From assembly GCF_030816115.1 (NCBI RefSeq), contig NZ_JAUSXQ010000001.1:3448501-3512500 (forward strand): a stretch of DNA of 64,000 bases, read 5' to 3'. Position numbers and translations under genes: made by a program. How positions within the stretch are numbered: position 1 is the stretch's first letter; each line of letters starts with the position of its first letter. This document shows positions 37,037 to 45,938 of this stretch, in pieces. A model generated the notes under the pieces. The model had not been told where the DNA came from. It saw nothing but the letters and a program-made list of their open reading frames with translations, and did not search any database. This DNA is from Chryseobacterium sp. W4I1. GTDB lineage: Bacteria > Bacteroidota > Bacteroidia > Flavobacteriales > Weeksellaceae.

Positions 37037-38446
37037 ATGAAATTCAAACTATTACTGGCTTTTTCTTTCTGGATGCTTCTTGTAGCGGTATCATGTAATA
37101 AGGACGATATTACTTTTGATGCTCCTTCACAGCAGTTAAGTTTTTCAAGAGACACGGTATTCTGTGATACGGTTTATCATCAGGTACGCTCGGAAACTTA
37201 TTTTGTAAAGGTATATAATAATGAAGACAAAGATATTATGATCCCGAGGATTAATCTGGAAAAGGGAGGTGCATCATTATACAGGATCAATGTAGACGGA
37301 AAACCGGGGTTTGATTTCAAAGACGTTCCTTTGAGAAAGAAAGACAGCTTGTATATTTTTGTTGAAATAGCACCCCAGGCTACAGGCCCTGAAGCCATCG
37401 CCGAAGATAAAATTTTATTCAACAGTGGTGCGGGACAGCAACATGTCACTTTATTTTCTGTAGTTCAGGATGCTGAATTTTTCATCGAGACCCCAGGCAA
37501 TCCTAATGTAATTTCCACTCATACGACATGGAACAAGGATAAGGCAAAGATCATCTACGGAGATCTTACTGTTAATCCTAATATCACACTGGATATTCAG
37601 CCGGGAACTAAAGTTTATTTCCATAAGAACAGCGGTATGAAAGTTTCTTCGGGAGCCACTTTAAATATTAATGGAGCTTTGAACGACGAAGTAATCCTGC
37701 GTGGTGACAGAAACGACCCGTTCTATGATACGATCCCTAAAAACTGGAATTCTATCCGAATGGAAGCCAATTCTAATCTTAATATGAATTTTGCCAGACT
37801 TTTCGGAGGAACAAGGGGACTTGATATGAAACAGAACACTGCCAATATCAGCAATTCATTCATCCATACCTTCTTTGAGTATGGCATTTATGCGGTAGGC
37901 TCAACAGTCACTGCTAAAAATTTAGTAATGAATAATTGTGGCGAATCGTGCATCGGAATCTTCAGGGGTGGAAACCACAGCTACACGCATGCTACCATTG
38001 CGAATTATTCTAAAACAATGGGATCGTTCAACAGAAACGGAATTACCGCAGCCAATGAATGGAAAAATGCTGCAGGAGCTACGGAGCAAGGTGCACTACA
38101 GCGTCTTGATATAAAAAACAGTATCGTCTTTTCAGACAGGGATAATTCTGTGAATCTGGAGCAGACTCCGGGACAGCAATTTGAATTTCTGATTCAGAAT
38201 TCACTGATCAAATATTCCGGAACATCAGAAGCCGGGTTTAATTTTGACACCAGTCCTAATGTAATCCAGAGCCTTAAGAATCAGGAGCCGGAATTCCTTA
38301 ACTATTTTGCTGCAAAAATGAATTTAAGAGTAAAAACGTCATCTCCTGCAAGAGGAAAAGGAAATGTAACGGTAGCAGGTACTGTACCTTTTGATATCGT
38401 GAATGTATCGAGAACAACCAACCCTACCCTTGGAGCGTATCAATAA
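37037..38446 (+). CDS. Beta-rich surface lipoprotein, unknown function
   Basis: A 469-residue lipoprotein (LLVAVSCNKDD). The N-terminal 130 residues look Ig-like (YHQVRSETYFVKVYNNEDKD). Repeats of parallel beta-helix type follow from about residue 160 (GDLTVNPNITLDIQPGTKVYF, SGATLNINGALNDEVILRGD, NSNLNMNFARLFGG, NTANISNSFIHTFFEYGIYA). It resembles conserved Bacteroidota lipoproteins of unknown role. Its stop overlaps the next start (TAATG), so the next gene is translationally coupled. Confidence 0.75.
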   Translation: MKFKLLLAFSFWMLLVAVSCNKDDITFDAPSQQLSFSRDTVFCDTVYHQVRSETYFVKVYNNEDKDIMIPRINLEKGGASLYRINVDGKPGFDFKDVPLRKKDSLYIFVEIAPQATGPEAIAEDKILFNSGAGQQHVTLFSVVQDAEFFIETPGNPNVISTHTTWNKDKAKIIYGDLTVNPNITLDIQPGTKVYFHKNSGMKVSSGATLNINGALNDEVILRGDRNDPFYDTIPKNWNSIRMEANSNLNMNFARLFGGTRGLDMKQNTANISNSFIHTFFEYGIYAVGSTVTAKNLVMNNCGESCIGIFRGGNHSYTHATIANYSKTMGSFNRNGITAANEWKNAAGATEQGALQRLDIKNSIVFSDRDNSVNLEQTPGQQFEFLIQNSLIKYSGTSEAGFNFDTSPNVIQSLKNQEPEFLNYFAAKMNLRVKTSSPARGKGNVTVAGTVPFDIVNVSRTTNPTLGAYQ

Positions 38447-38772
38447 TGGAAATCACACAGCTACAGCAACAGGTTGACGAATGGATCAAAACTATAGGAG
38501 TCCGTTATTTTAACGAACTGACGAATATGGCTATGCTTACTGAAGAAGTGGGTGAAGTAGCCCGTATCATTGCCAGAAGATATGGTGAACAGAGCGAAAA
38601 AGAAAGTGATAAAAGCAAAGATCTCGGGGAAGAATTGGCAGATGTATTATTTGTAACATTATGTTTGGCCAACCAGACCGGAGTGAATCTGCAGGAAGCT
38701 TTCGACAAAAAAATGAAGATTAAGACTGACCGTGATAAGGAGCGGCATCAGAATAATGAGAAATTAAAATAA
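38446..38772 (+). CDS. MazG-like nucleotide pyrophosphohydrolase
   Basis: A 108-residue protein of the all-alpha NTP pyrophosphohydrolase type. EEVGEVARIIARRYGEQ and LGEELADVLFVTLCLAN hold the two metal-binding ExxE...ExxD motifs. It hydrolyses NTPs or dNTPs to monophosphates, a housecleaning function. It is half the length of E. coli MazG and probably acts as a dimer or tetramer. Coupled to the upstream lipoprotein gene by a 1-base overlap, which seems to reflect shared transcription rather than a shared pathway. Confidence 0.88.
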   Translation: MEITQLQQQVDEWIKTIGVRYFNELTNMAMLTEEVGEVARIIARRYGEQSEKESDKSKDLGEELADVLFVTLCLANQTGVNLQEAFDKKMKIKTDRDKERHQNNEKLK

Positions 38773-38788
38773 GATTTCAGATGTGAGA

Positions 38789-38826
38789 TTTCAGATAACA
38801 GACCGGAATTCGTCTGTTATCTGAAA
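38789..38826. repeat. Perfect 15-bp inverted repeat
   Basis: TTTCAGATAACAGAC (38789-38803) is followed after 8 bases by its exact complement GTCTGTTATCTGAAA (38812-38826). Related words (gataacagacc, ctgaaatctgagat) are found at 460-520, and further partial copies flank it (cagatgtgagatttcag; cctgttatctgatg). No T-run follows, so it is more likely a dispersed palindromic repeat than a terminator. Confidence 0.75.
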
Positions 38827-38859
38827 CCTGTTATCTGATGTCTCCAATTTGAAGAAACA

Positions 38860-40083
38860 ATGAAGTTAGAAAAATCAAAATTATCGGCAGATAAAACAGT
38901 TCAGATCAGCGGTTCGAAAAGTATTTCGAATCGTTTGTTGATTTTGGAAAGTTTATTCAAAAACATACAGATCGGGAATTTATCCAATTCCCAGGATACA
39001 CAGCTGTTGAAAAAGGCATTATCTGAAAACACGGAAACCGTGGATATCCATCATGCAGGAACGGCTATGCGTTTTCTTGCTTCCTATTATTCAATATTTG
39101 AAGGAAAGACGACTGTCCTTACCGGATCAAAAAGAATGAAGGAAAGACCGATCAAAAATCTGGTCAGTGCCCTGAAAAACTTAGGTGCAGAAATCGAATA
39201 TTTAGAAAATGAAGGTTTTCCGCCTTTAAAAATTACAGGAAAGAAGATCACACAAAGACAGGTGAATGTTCCGGCTAATATATCCAGCCAGTTTATTACT
39301 TCCTTGCTTTTGATTGCTGGAAAACTTGAAAACGGACTGGAAATTAATTTAGTCGGTGAAGTAACCTCACGTTCCTATATAGAAATGACGCTGGATATTC
39401 TGACAAGATTTGGCATTAAAAACAGCTTTGAGGGAAATACTATTAAAGTGGAACCTTTTGATGTTAACAGTGAATTGTCTGCTAGTAATTATGAGGTAGA
39501 GAGCGACTGGAGCTCGGCTTCTTATTTCTATTCAATTTGTGCATTGGGAAGAGAAACTATTCATTTAAAAAGTTTTTATAAAGCGTCTACTCAAGGAGAT
39601 TCTGCTATTGCTAAGATCTATGAAGACTTTTTTGGCATTAAGACTATCTTTACTGAAGATGAGCATAAAATTACACTTCAGCCTCAACCGGATTTTGTTT
39701 TCCCGGAAAAAATTATTCTGGATATGAACAACTGTCCGGATATTGCCCAAACCTTGTGCGTAACGGCTGCTGCATTAAAAATTCCTTTTGATATTTCCGG
39801 GCTGGGAACTTTAAGGGTGAAAGAAACCGACAGACTTCAGGCTTTATATAATGAACTGAAAAAACTGGGTACTGAAACGGAAATCACAGATTTAACCATC
39901 AAGTCGGTGAGTTTTGGAGAACCGGAAGATCATATTTCTATCGGCACTTACCAGGATCACAGAATGGCCATGAGTTTTGCCCCCTTCTGCCTGATTAAAG
40001 AACTTAATATTGAAGAGGAAGATGTTGTAGAAAAATCTTACCCAATGTTCTGGAAGGATTTGGATGATGTAATGATCCATTAA
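38860..40083 (+). CDS. aroA: EPSP synthase (3-phosphoshikimate 1-carboxyvinyltransferase)
   Basis: A 407-residue protein. Diagnostic blocks are SGSKSISNRLLILESL (residues 17-32), HHAGTAMRFLASY (loop binding PEP), LTGSKRMKERPIKNLV, SSQFITSLL, and the C-terminal LGTLRVKETDRLQAL and TYQDHRMAMSFAPF. It joins PEP to shikimate 3-phosphate in aromatic amino acid synthesis. It is slightly shorter than the E. coli enzyme (427), as in other Flavobacteriia. Following small genes are close but unrelated in function. Confidence 0.97.
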   Translation: MKLEKSKLSADKTVQISGSKSISNRLLILESLFKNIQIGNLSNSQDTQLLKKALSENTETVDIHHAGTAMRFLASYYSIFEGKTTVLTGSKRMKERPIKNLVSALKNLGAEIEYLENEGFPPLKITGKKITQRQVNVPANISSQFITSLLLIAGKLENGLEINLVGEVTSRSYIEMTLDILTRFGIKNSFEGNTIKVEPFDVNSELSASNYEVESDWSSASYFYSICALGRETIHLKSFYKASTQGDSAIAKIYEDFFGIKTIFTEDEHKITLQPQPDFVFPEKIILDMNNCPDIAQTLCVTAAALKIPFDISGLGTLRVKETDRLQALYNELKKLGTETEITDLTIKSVSFGEPEDHISIGTYQDHRMAMSFAPFCLIKELNIEEEDVVEKSYPMFWKDLDDVMIH

Positions 40084-40102
40084 TTTGAAAAATATTTATG
40101 TG

Positions 40103-40588
40103 ATGAGAAAGTATCTGCTATTTTTTTCTCTGCTGGCACCAATGCTTTTTTGGGCGCAGTATCTTTTACCTAATGAGGAAACTGTTTTTTCATTTCAGAC
40201 CAAGAATGGGAAAGTCATGTCTTTAGTTAAAGACAAAAAAAATGAATATATTCAGTACAGATTTGGAAGCAAAGACCATGTTGATATGGAATTTCCCTCT
40301 GCAAGAAATAAGGAAAGCTGGAAGCAGTTTACATACAGCTCTTATCATAGAGGTGGCGGAAAGCAAAACGCAGGCATGGATCTCAACTATCTGACATTTA
40401 CCAAAAACAACTACAAATATCAACTTTACAGGACATATTCCGCAGAAGATGAATCATTTTCTACCGGGATTACCGTTACTGACAGTAAAGGAAAAGAAAC
40501 TGATATTACAGGAGTTTATAAGACCATCAAAGGTTGCATGTGTAATCTGGAAGACACAGAAGTAAAGAAAGAAGATTTTGGTTCATAA
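40103..40588 (+). CDS. Exported protein, unknown function
   Basis: A 161-residue protein with a signal peptide (KYLLFFSLLAPMLFWAQY). The mature protein is beta-type (ETVFSFQTKNGKVMSLVKD, YQLYRTYSAEDESFSTGI) and contains a CMCNLED near the C-terminus. I chose the ATG at 40103, directly before the signal peptide. It may form a small unit with the next gene, 15 bases on. No family recognised. Confidence 0.65.
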   Translation: MRKYLLFFSLLAPMLFWAQYLLPNEETVFSFQTKNGKVMSLVKDKKNEYIQYRFGSKDHVDMEFPSARNKESWKQFTYSSYHRGGGKQNAGMDLNYLTFTKNNYKYQLYRTYSAEDESFSTGITVTDSKGKETDITGVYKTIKGCMCNLEDTEVKKEDFGS

Positions 40589-40603
40589 CTTAATCCTGTT
40601 AAA

Positions 40604-41278
40604 ATGAGACAACTTTTTTCTCTCGCTATTTCTTTGTCAGTCGTAGGATTTCACGCGCAAACCCTGAAGAATTTTTCTGTTCCTAAAGGTTTTCAAAAAA
40701 TTGCAGAAGCTAAAGGTGATCTTGATAAAGACGGAAAAGACGAAACCGTAATTATTTTTAATACGGATAAAAAAACCAAGCTGAATGACCGCGATAATTT
40801 CCTGAGATCATTTTTCATCTTAAAAGACGTAGACGGTCAACTGAAAATATGGAAGGAGAACAACTCAGTTCTTTTTTCCAGCGGAATGGGATTTTATCCT
40901 GAAGATAATGCGCCTCCGGAAATATCCATTAAAAACAACAGCGTTTCCATTACCCAAGTATTTAACACCAATTCCAGGCATACGCAGACCTATAGACATA
41001 CCTTCAGATACCAGAACGGTGATTTTTACCTCATCGGTTCCCATGATAGATTTGAAGATACGTGTGATTTCAATTATCTGAATGAGATCAATTTTTCAAC
41101 GGGAAAAGTCGTTATAGATGAAGAGCATTCTTCCTGTGATGAGGAGGAGAAAGATATCCCGCAAAATGTTCATAAAGAGTTTATCCATCATTTTAAAACC
41201 TTGATCAGAATGAATGATTTCAGGATTGGAGAAAACAAATTTAAAATAGCCGGTTCAGATAAGGATTTTAGTTTCTGA
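40604..41278 (+). CDS. Exported VCBS-like protein, unknown function
   Basis: A 224-residue protein with a signal peptide (LFSLAISLSVVGFHAQ). AKGDLDKDGKDETVIIFN is a calcium-binding-like D-x-D-x-D loop as in integrin-like/VCBS repeats. CDFNYLNEINFSTGKVVID and an acidic EEHSSCDEEEK follow. It resembles periplasmic proteins of unknown role in Bacteroidota. It probably shares a transcript with the preceding gene. Confidence 0.65.
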   Translation: MRQLFSLAISLSVVGFHAQTLKNFSVPKGFQKIAEAKGDLDKDGKDETVIIFNTDKKTKLNDRDNFLRSFFILKDVDGQLKIWKENNSVLFSSGMGFYPEDNAPPEISIKNNSVSITQVFNTNSRHTQTYRHTFRYQNGDFYLIGSHDRFEDTCDFNYLNEINFSTGKVVIDEEHSSCDEEEKDIPQNVHKEFIHHFKTLIRMNDFRIGENKFKIAGSDKDFSF

Positions 41279-41414
41279 ATGATTCATAAAAACCCAATAG
41301 ATAGCCTATTTTAATACAACTTAATTATCTCTTAAAGTTGAATTAACTTCTCTTGATAAGATATATACTTATTTTTAGTCAAATAAAAATTCGATAAACT
41401 ATATTTAATCAAAC

Positions 41415-42401
41415 ATGAGATCTTTAACAACTTTTTTACTTAGTATTACAACGGCAGGCATGCTTTTATCCTGTTCGGAAAGAATGGCTGAGATGGATTC
41501 TGATAACAAAACTCTGACCCTTAATCAAAAAAATAGTGAAAGAACATCTTTAACTCCAATTGAGGCCAATAGCTGGATGTCCGGGCTGAATGATAATATT
41601 TCAATTTCTAAAATTTCTATTCCCGGCACCCATGATTCGGGAGCAACCAGAGAGGTTCCATCCAATAGTGGTACAGCGAAAACCCAAAACCTTACCATTA
41701 GTGAACAGCTTAATGCGGGAGTCCGTTTCCTGGATATCCGTTGCAGACACATTGATAACTCGTTTGCTATACACCACGGTGCTATTTATCAGAATTTAAA
41801 CTTTGATGATGTACTCAATGCATGTTATGCATTTTTAGAAAGCCATCCTACAGAAACAATCATCATGTCGGTGAAAGAAGAATATGATGCCTCAAATACC
41901 ACCAGAAGTTTTGAGAAAACGTTCGATACCTATACTCAGAAAAACCCTTCTAAATGGGATTTGGGAGCTAATATTCCGAAACTGGGTGATGTAAGGGGAA
42001 AGATCAGATTATTAAGAAGGTTTCCAGCAGAAGTTTCTAAGGGAATTAATGCGACTGCATGGGCAGATAATACGACATTTGATATTAACAATGGTGCAGA
42101 TGGACAGATAAAGGTTCAGGATTATTATAAAGTAACCAACAATGATGATAAATGGTCGAAGGTCTCAACACTGCTGACTGAGGCAAAAAATGATACTGGC
42201 AATAAGCTTTTTATCAATTTTACGAGCGGATATAAACCTTTATTATTTGGAATCCCGAGTATCCCTACAGTTTCCAACAGTATTAATCCTAAGGTTAAAA
42301 CATTCTTTCAAACAAATACCCAAGGATCTTATGGGATCATGCCGATTGATTTCGTCAACGCTGAATTGTCTACACTGATCATTAACACAAACTATAACTA
42401 G
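41415..42401 (+). CDS. Phosphatidylinositol-specific phospholipase C-like lipoprotein
   Basis: A 328-residue lipoprotein (TAGMLLSCSER). The PI-PLC X domain carries both catalytic histidines: H73 in IPGTHDSG and the His pair at 120-121 in AIHHGAIY. VRFLDIRCRHIDN, LESHPTETIIMSVKEEYD and RGKIRLLRRFP also match the family. It would release inositol phosphates from phosphatidylinositol or GPI-type lipids outside the cell. Placed next to the GDPD/alkaline phosphatase and SusC/D genes, a role in phosphorus or inositol acquisition is likely. Confidence 0.9.
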   Translation: MRSLTTFLLSITTAGMLLSCSERMAEMDSDNKTLTLNQKNSERTSLTPIEANSWMSGLNDNISISKISIPGTHDSGATREVPSNSGTAKTQNLTISEQLNAGVRFLDIRCRHIDNSFAIHHGAIYQNLNFDDVLNACYAFLESHPTETIIMSVKEEYDASNTTRSFEKTFDTYTQKNPSKWDLGANIPKLGDVRGKIRLLRRFPAEVSKGINATAWADNTTFDINNGADGQIKVQDYYKVTNNDDKWSKVSTLLTEAKNDTGNKLFINFTSGYKPLLFGIPSIPTVSNSINPKVKTFFQTNTQGSYGIMPIDFVNAELSTLIINTNYN

Positions 42402-42430
42402 ATTGTTGAAATTATAACTTTAGCGCATAA

Positions 42431-42468
42431 AATGGAGTCTTTAGTTTTTAAAGACTCCATTTTTTTAT
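42431..42468. terminator. Bidirectional terminator
   Basis: AATGGAGTCTTTA (42431-42443) pairs with TAAAGACTCCATT (42449-42461), a 13-bp stem with a 5-base loop, followed by T's. It serves the PI-PLC gene and may act on the reverse strand also. Confidence 0.9.
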
Positions 42469-42506
42469 AAGACCAATCTATACTTAAATAAAATCAATAA
42501 GTCATC

Positions 42507-44336
42507 TTAGTGTTGAATTCCATATGCCGATAATATCTTATTGAAGATCTCCGTATTTTCAAACAGTCCTGTAAATTCCTGAGAATTGGGTCCATAAGCA
42601 AATACACTGGATGGAATGGATGTATGATCATTGGTACTGAAATTTCCGAAAACCCAACCTTCTTTAAGACTTCCGTCCAGCAAAGTTAAACCTCCGGTTT
42701 CGTGATCTCCTACTACCACAACCAATGTTTCTTTATTTTCATCGGCAAACTTCATGGCTTTTCCTACGACATGATCAAAATCCAGCAGCTCTGTAACCAG
42801 CTGTTCAATGTTATTACTGTGCCCGCCACCGTCTGTTTGCGAAGCTTCTATCATCATGAAAAATCCTTTTTTATTTTCTTTCAGATCATTTAAAGTAAGA
42901 TCAAAAGCATCAGCCAGCCAGTTCCCTCTTCCATTGGTAATTCTCTGTGAAGCCAGAGGATCTATTACCAATGTACGGTTGTTTATTTTGCTCACAGATT
43001 TCAGGTCCTGATAGAAATCTATTTTGGCTTCTTTAATTTTTTCTCTGTTCCCTTCACTCAAACCACTTGTGGGACCTCCGATTAAAATTTTTGTTTTGGA
43101 ACTTACAAAATCTCTCAAAATGGGTTCTGAACTGTTCCTGTTATCTGAATGGGCATAGAAATCTGCAGGCGTCGCATCGGTAACATCTCCGGTAGAAATC
43201 AATCCAGAAACCATTCCTTTAGCCGCAATAATATCTGGAATCTGAGCCAGGGCTTTTCCTTTATCGTCAACGCCTACAAATGTATTTTTTGTTTTTACTC
43301 CTGTTGCAAATGCTGTTGAACCCGGAGCGGAGTCTGTAATATAGGCATTAAAAGAATTAGTTTTGGAAAGTCCTGTAGACTTCATATTAAAGACATTCAG
43401 CTTCCCTTTGTTGGCCGTAAAAGCTGCATAATACTGAGGCAGAGAGGTTCCATCCGGAATCAGAAGAATCACATTTTTCACTTTTCCGCTGGTCCTGTCT
43501 GTTTTATAAGTGGGTGTATATACTTCATACCCTTTTTGATTCTTATAAAAGTTTTTAGGAATCATATTCATGAACTTTTTCAGATCAGGGATATGATCGG
43601 TATTAATATAATCCGCTCCCATATCCATTAAATTTACCCATGCATTCGTAAAATCAGGAGCTCCGTAAAAACGTACCGGCTTATGCTGAGCGTGCGCTTT
43701 TTCAACAGCTGTTCTGATCTTTGCTGTTTCTTCATCCCTTGGAATCCCTTTTCCGTTCCATTTTACCAGATCTGCAAAGTCTGCACTGAACATTCCGATT
43801 CTATTCAGCTGGCTGGTGGTATAATTTGTATCAAGGTCACCATCAAAAAAGAGATAATTTGGATAGTTTGTAAAATCATCAGGCTGTGGTCTTCCTCCTG
43901 TAATTACAATTTTAATAGTCTGGGAACTGGTAATTTCGGGATATTTTTTCAATGAATTAACCAATGCATTCAAAGAGGTCTTATAATCCTGCTTGATATC
44001 GATCAGCAACTGTAGCTTTTTATTAGCATCAGAATAAATATTTCCTTTATTCAGTTTGATCTGTTTCAAGATCGGATCAAGATACAGGCTTTCAAGTGTT
44101 CGCGCTGGTAGCAGTTCCTTTTCCGTATGGGCTACCCATAATTCACCCTTTACCAGGAAAACATCTGCCTCAATAGATCCAAAATTAGCATAATAAGCCT
44201 GCCAAAAAGGAATCTCCTGCATATAATCATTATGTGAATGTGCATTGCCAACATTATAGCTCAGATAATTCTGTGCCTGGTTTTGAGCAAATACACCAAA
44301 AGCCAATACGGCTAATACTTTTTTTGATAATTTCAT
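42507..44336 (-). CDS. Alkaline phosphatase with N-terminal GDPD-like domain
   Basis: A 609-residue protein with a signal peptide (VLAVLAFGVFAQNQAQ). Residues 25-275 look like a glycerophosphodiester phosphodiesterase or PI-PLC-like barrel (NAHSHNDYMQE, SIEADVFLVKGELWVAHT, LQLLIDIK). Residues 290-609 are alkaline phosphatase: VILLIPDGTSLPQYY, TDSAPGSTAFATGVKT (nucleophile Ser), STGDVTDATPADFYAHS and VVVGDHETGGLTL. The two activities in one chain could cleave glycerophosphodiesters and release phosphate. Predicted in periplasm or on the surface. First enzyme gene downstream of the SusC/D pair, with a terminator in between. Confidence 0.9.
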   Translation of the reverse strand: MKLSKKVLAVLAFGVFAQNQAQNYLSYNVGNAHSHNDYMQEIPFWQAYYANFGSIEADVFLVKGELWVAHTEKELLPARTLESLYLDPILKQIKLNKGNIYSDANKKLQLLIDIKQDYKTSLNALVNSLKKYPEITSSQTIKIVITGGRPQPDDFTNYPNYLFFDGDLDTNYTTSQLNRIGMFSADFADLVKWNGKGIPRDEETAKIRTAVEKAHAQHKPVRFYGAPDFTNAWVNLMDMGADYINTDHIPDLKKFMNMIPKNFYKNQKGYEVYTPTYKTDRTSGKVKNVILLIPDGTSLPQYYAAFTANKGKLNVFNMKSTGLSKTNSFNAYITDSAPGSTAFATGVKTKNTFVGVDDKGKALAQIPDIIAAKGMVSGLISTGDVTDATPADFYAHSDNRNSSEPILRDFVSSKTKILIGGPTSGLSEGNREKIKEAKIDFYQDLKSVSKINNRTLVIDPLASQRITNGRGNWLADAFDLTLNDLKENKKGFFMMIEASQTDGGGHSNNIEQLVTELLDFDHVVGKAMKFADENKETLVVVVGDHETGGLTLLDGSLKEGWVFGNFSTNDHTSIPSSVFAYGPNSQEFTGLFENTEIFNKILSAYGIQH

Positions 44337-44344
44337 AATACTAT

Positions 44345-44386
44345 TAAAAAAACTGTATCACTGCAGGGTTTCCACAATGATACAGT
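44345..44386 (-). terminator. Terminator after SusD-like gene
   Basis: ACTGTATCA (44352-44360) pairs with TGATACAGT (44378-44386), with an A-run at 44346-44351 that reads as T's on the reverse strand. It may be a partial terminator between the SusC/D pair and the phosphatase gene. Confidence 0.7.
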
Positions 44387-44405
44387 ATATATTTATATTA
44401 AAATT

Positions 44406-45914
44406 TTACCACCCTTCATTTTGCTTGATCACCCCATGGCTGTTGACAATCTCAACCTGCGGAACTGCCCATACATTGTGGATGGCCGGATTGAAGTTTC
44501 TTGCAGCCCATACTTCCTGGCCATTAATACCATGCAGTGGTTTTGCATAAGTCGTTTTGGCATCACCCCAACGGACAAGGTCCCTGTGTCTGTCTGCCCA
44601 CTCTCCTGCCAGCTCGCAGCGTCTTTCATGCTTCAGATCAACCATCGTACATCCTGTTTTGGGTGCAAGACCGGCACGTACTCTGATCAAATTGATTTCT
44701 ACATCGGCATTTTGTCCCTGTTTCAGCAAGGCTTCCGCTTTAATAAGGATTACTTCTGAATAACGCATGATAGGAACAGCTAAATCTGTACATGGATAAT
44801 CTCCATTGGCACTGACATGTCCGCTGTTTAAAGTATATTTAAAAGCATCCATATATTTATTAAACTGATAACCTGTAAGAGAATTGGTGGATGCATAGGT
44901 TCTTGGTTTTCCGTTAAAGGTAAACTGATCTCCCAGTTTCAGGATCGTTGCACTTCTCCTGAGATCTCCGGCTTCATATTCATCATACAATTCTTTAGTT
45001 GGCTGAAAATATCCCCATCCGTTATACTCTCCCCACCCTTTGTTTTCAAGCATTACTCCTGGAAGAATACTTCCCCATGAGGTAAACTTGGGCGTTCCGG
45101 GAATAGACCAGATATATTCTGAGCTGTAATTATTTTCAGATTTGAAAACATCAGCAAAATTCCCAAGCAGCTTTCTGTTTCCTTTAGTCATTACTTCATT
45201 GGCCCAGAATGCAGCGTTATTCCAGTCTTCCATGAACAGATATACTTTTGCAAGAAGTGCCCATGCCGCAGCCTTATGCGGTCTTCCATAATCTTTAGGA
45301 GAAAGCTCTTCCTGTAATGGCAGTAATTCTGCAGCTTTCTTAAGATCATTGACGATATAATTATAATTTTCTTTTACATTGGCCACTCTTGGAATAGGAT
45401 TCGGATCCGGTTCTTTAGTCCGGTCAATAATCGGGATCCCTGATTTTTCGTTTCCATAATTGTAAGCCAGCTCAAAATACATTCTGCTGCTCATAAATAA
45501 GGCTTCCCCCAGATATTTATTCTTAACAGCTGCTGAAGCCTGGATATTATCTACATTGCGGATGACACGGTTTGCCACTCCTATCACATTGAATCTCTTA
45601 TTCCATTGGGTCTCCAGATCTCCTGCTGCGATATAATTACTGCTGAAATTTTTAGCATTATCCGCTTCACTTTTTGCTCTTCCTGTTACCATATCATCGC
45701 TGGCATTGATAAACCAGAAAAAACCTCTTCCGTAAAATTCTCCGTCAAACAGAGGTTTATACATGGCATTAGCACCAGTCACAAGATCATTTTCCGTTTT
45801 CCAGAAACTGGCTTCTGTAGGAGTTCCCTCCGGTTGAATATCAAGTTCATTGGTACATGAGACCGTTAGAGCTGCTATACCTGACAGTAAAATTATTTTA
45901 TTGAAAAATTTCAT
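44406..45914 (-). CDS. SusD/RagB-family outer-membrane lipoprotein
   Basis: A 502-residue lipoprotein (ALTVSCTNELD). SusD-like features are EASFWKTENDLVTGANAMY, the TPR region FMSSRMYFELAYNYG and KAAAWALLAKVYLFMEDWNN, and the C-terminal RYSEVILIKAEALLKQG and LKHERRCELAGEW. It binds substrate on the cell surface and closes over the SusC-like transporter. Its gene is 24 bases after the SusC gene. The substrate is unknown; the neighbours suggest a phosphate-ester or inositol compound. Confidence 0.93.
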   Translation of the reverse strand: MKFFNKIILLSGIAALTVSCTNELDIQPEGTPTEASFWKTENDLVTGANAMYKPLFDGEFYGRGFFWFINASDDMVTGRAKSEADNAKNFSSNYIAAGDLETQWNKRFNVIGVANRVIRNVDNIQASAAVKNKYLGEALFMSSRMYFELAYNYGNEKSGIPIIDRTKEPDPNPIPRVANVKENYNYIVNDLKKAAELLPLQEELSPKDYGRPHKAAAWALLAKVYLFMEDWNNAAFWANEVMTKGNRKLLGNFADVFKSENNYSSEYIWSIPGTPKFTSWGSILPGVMLENKGWGEYNGWGYFQPTKELYDEYEAGDLRRSATILKLGDQFTFNGKPRTYASTNSLTGYQFNKYMDAFKYTLNSGHVSANGDYPCTDLAVPIMRYSEVILIKAEALLKQGQNADVEINLIRVRAGLAPKTGCTMVDLKHERRCELAGEWADRHRDLVRWGDAKTTYAKPLHGINGQEVWAARNFNPAIHNVWAVPQVEIVNSHGVIKQNEGW

Positions 45915-45938
45915 TGTATTATTTTTTATTGTTAAAAA

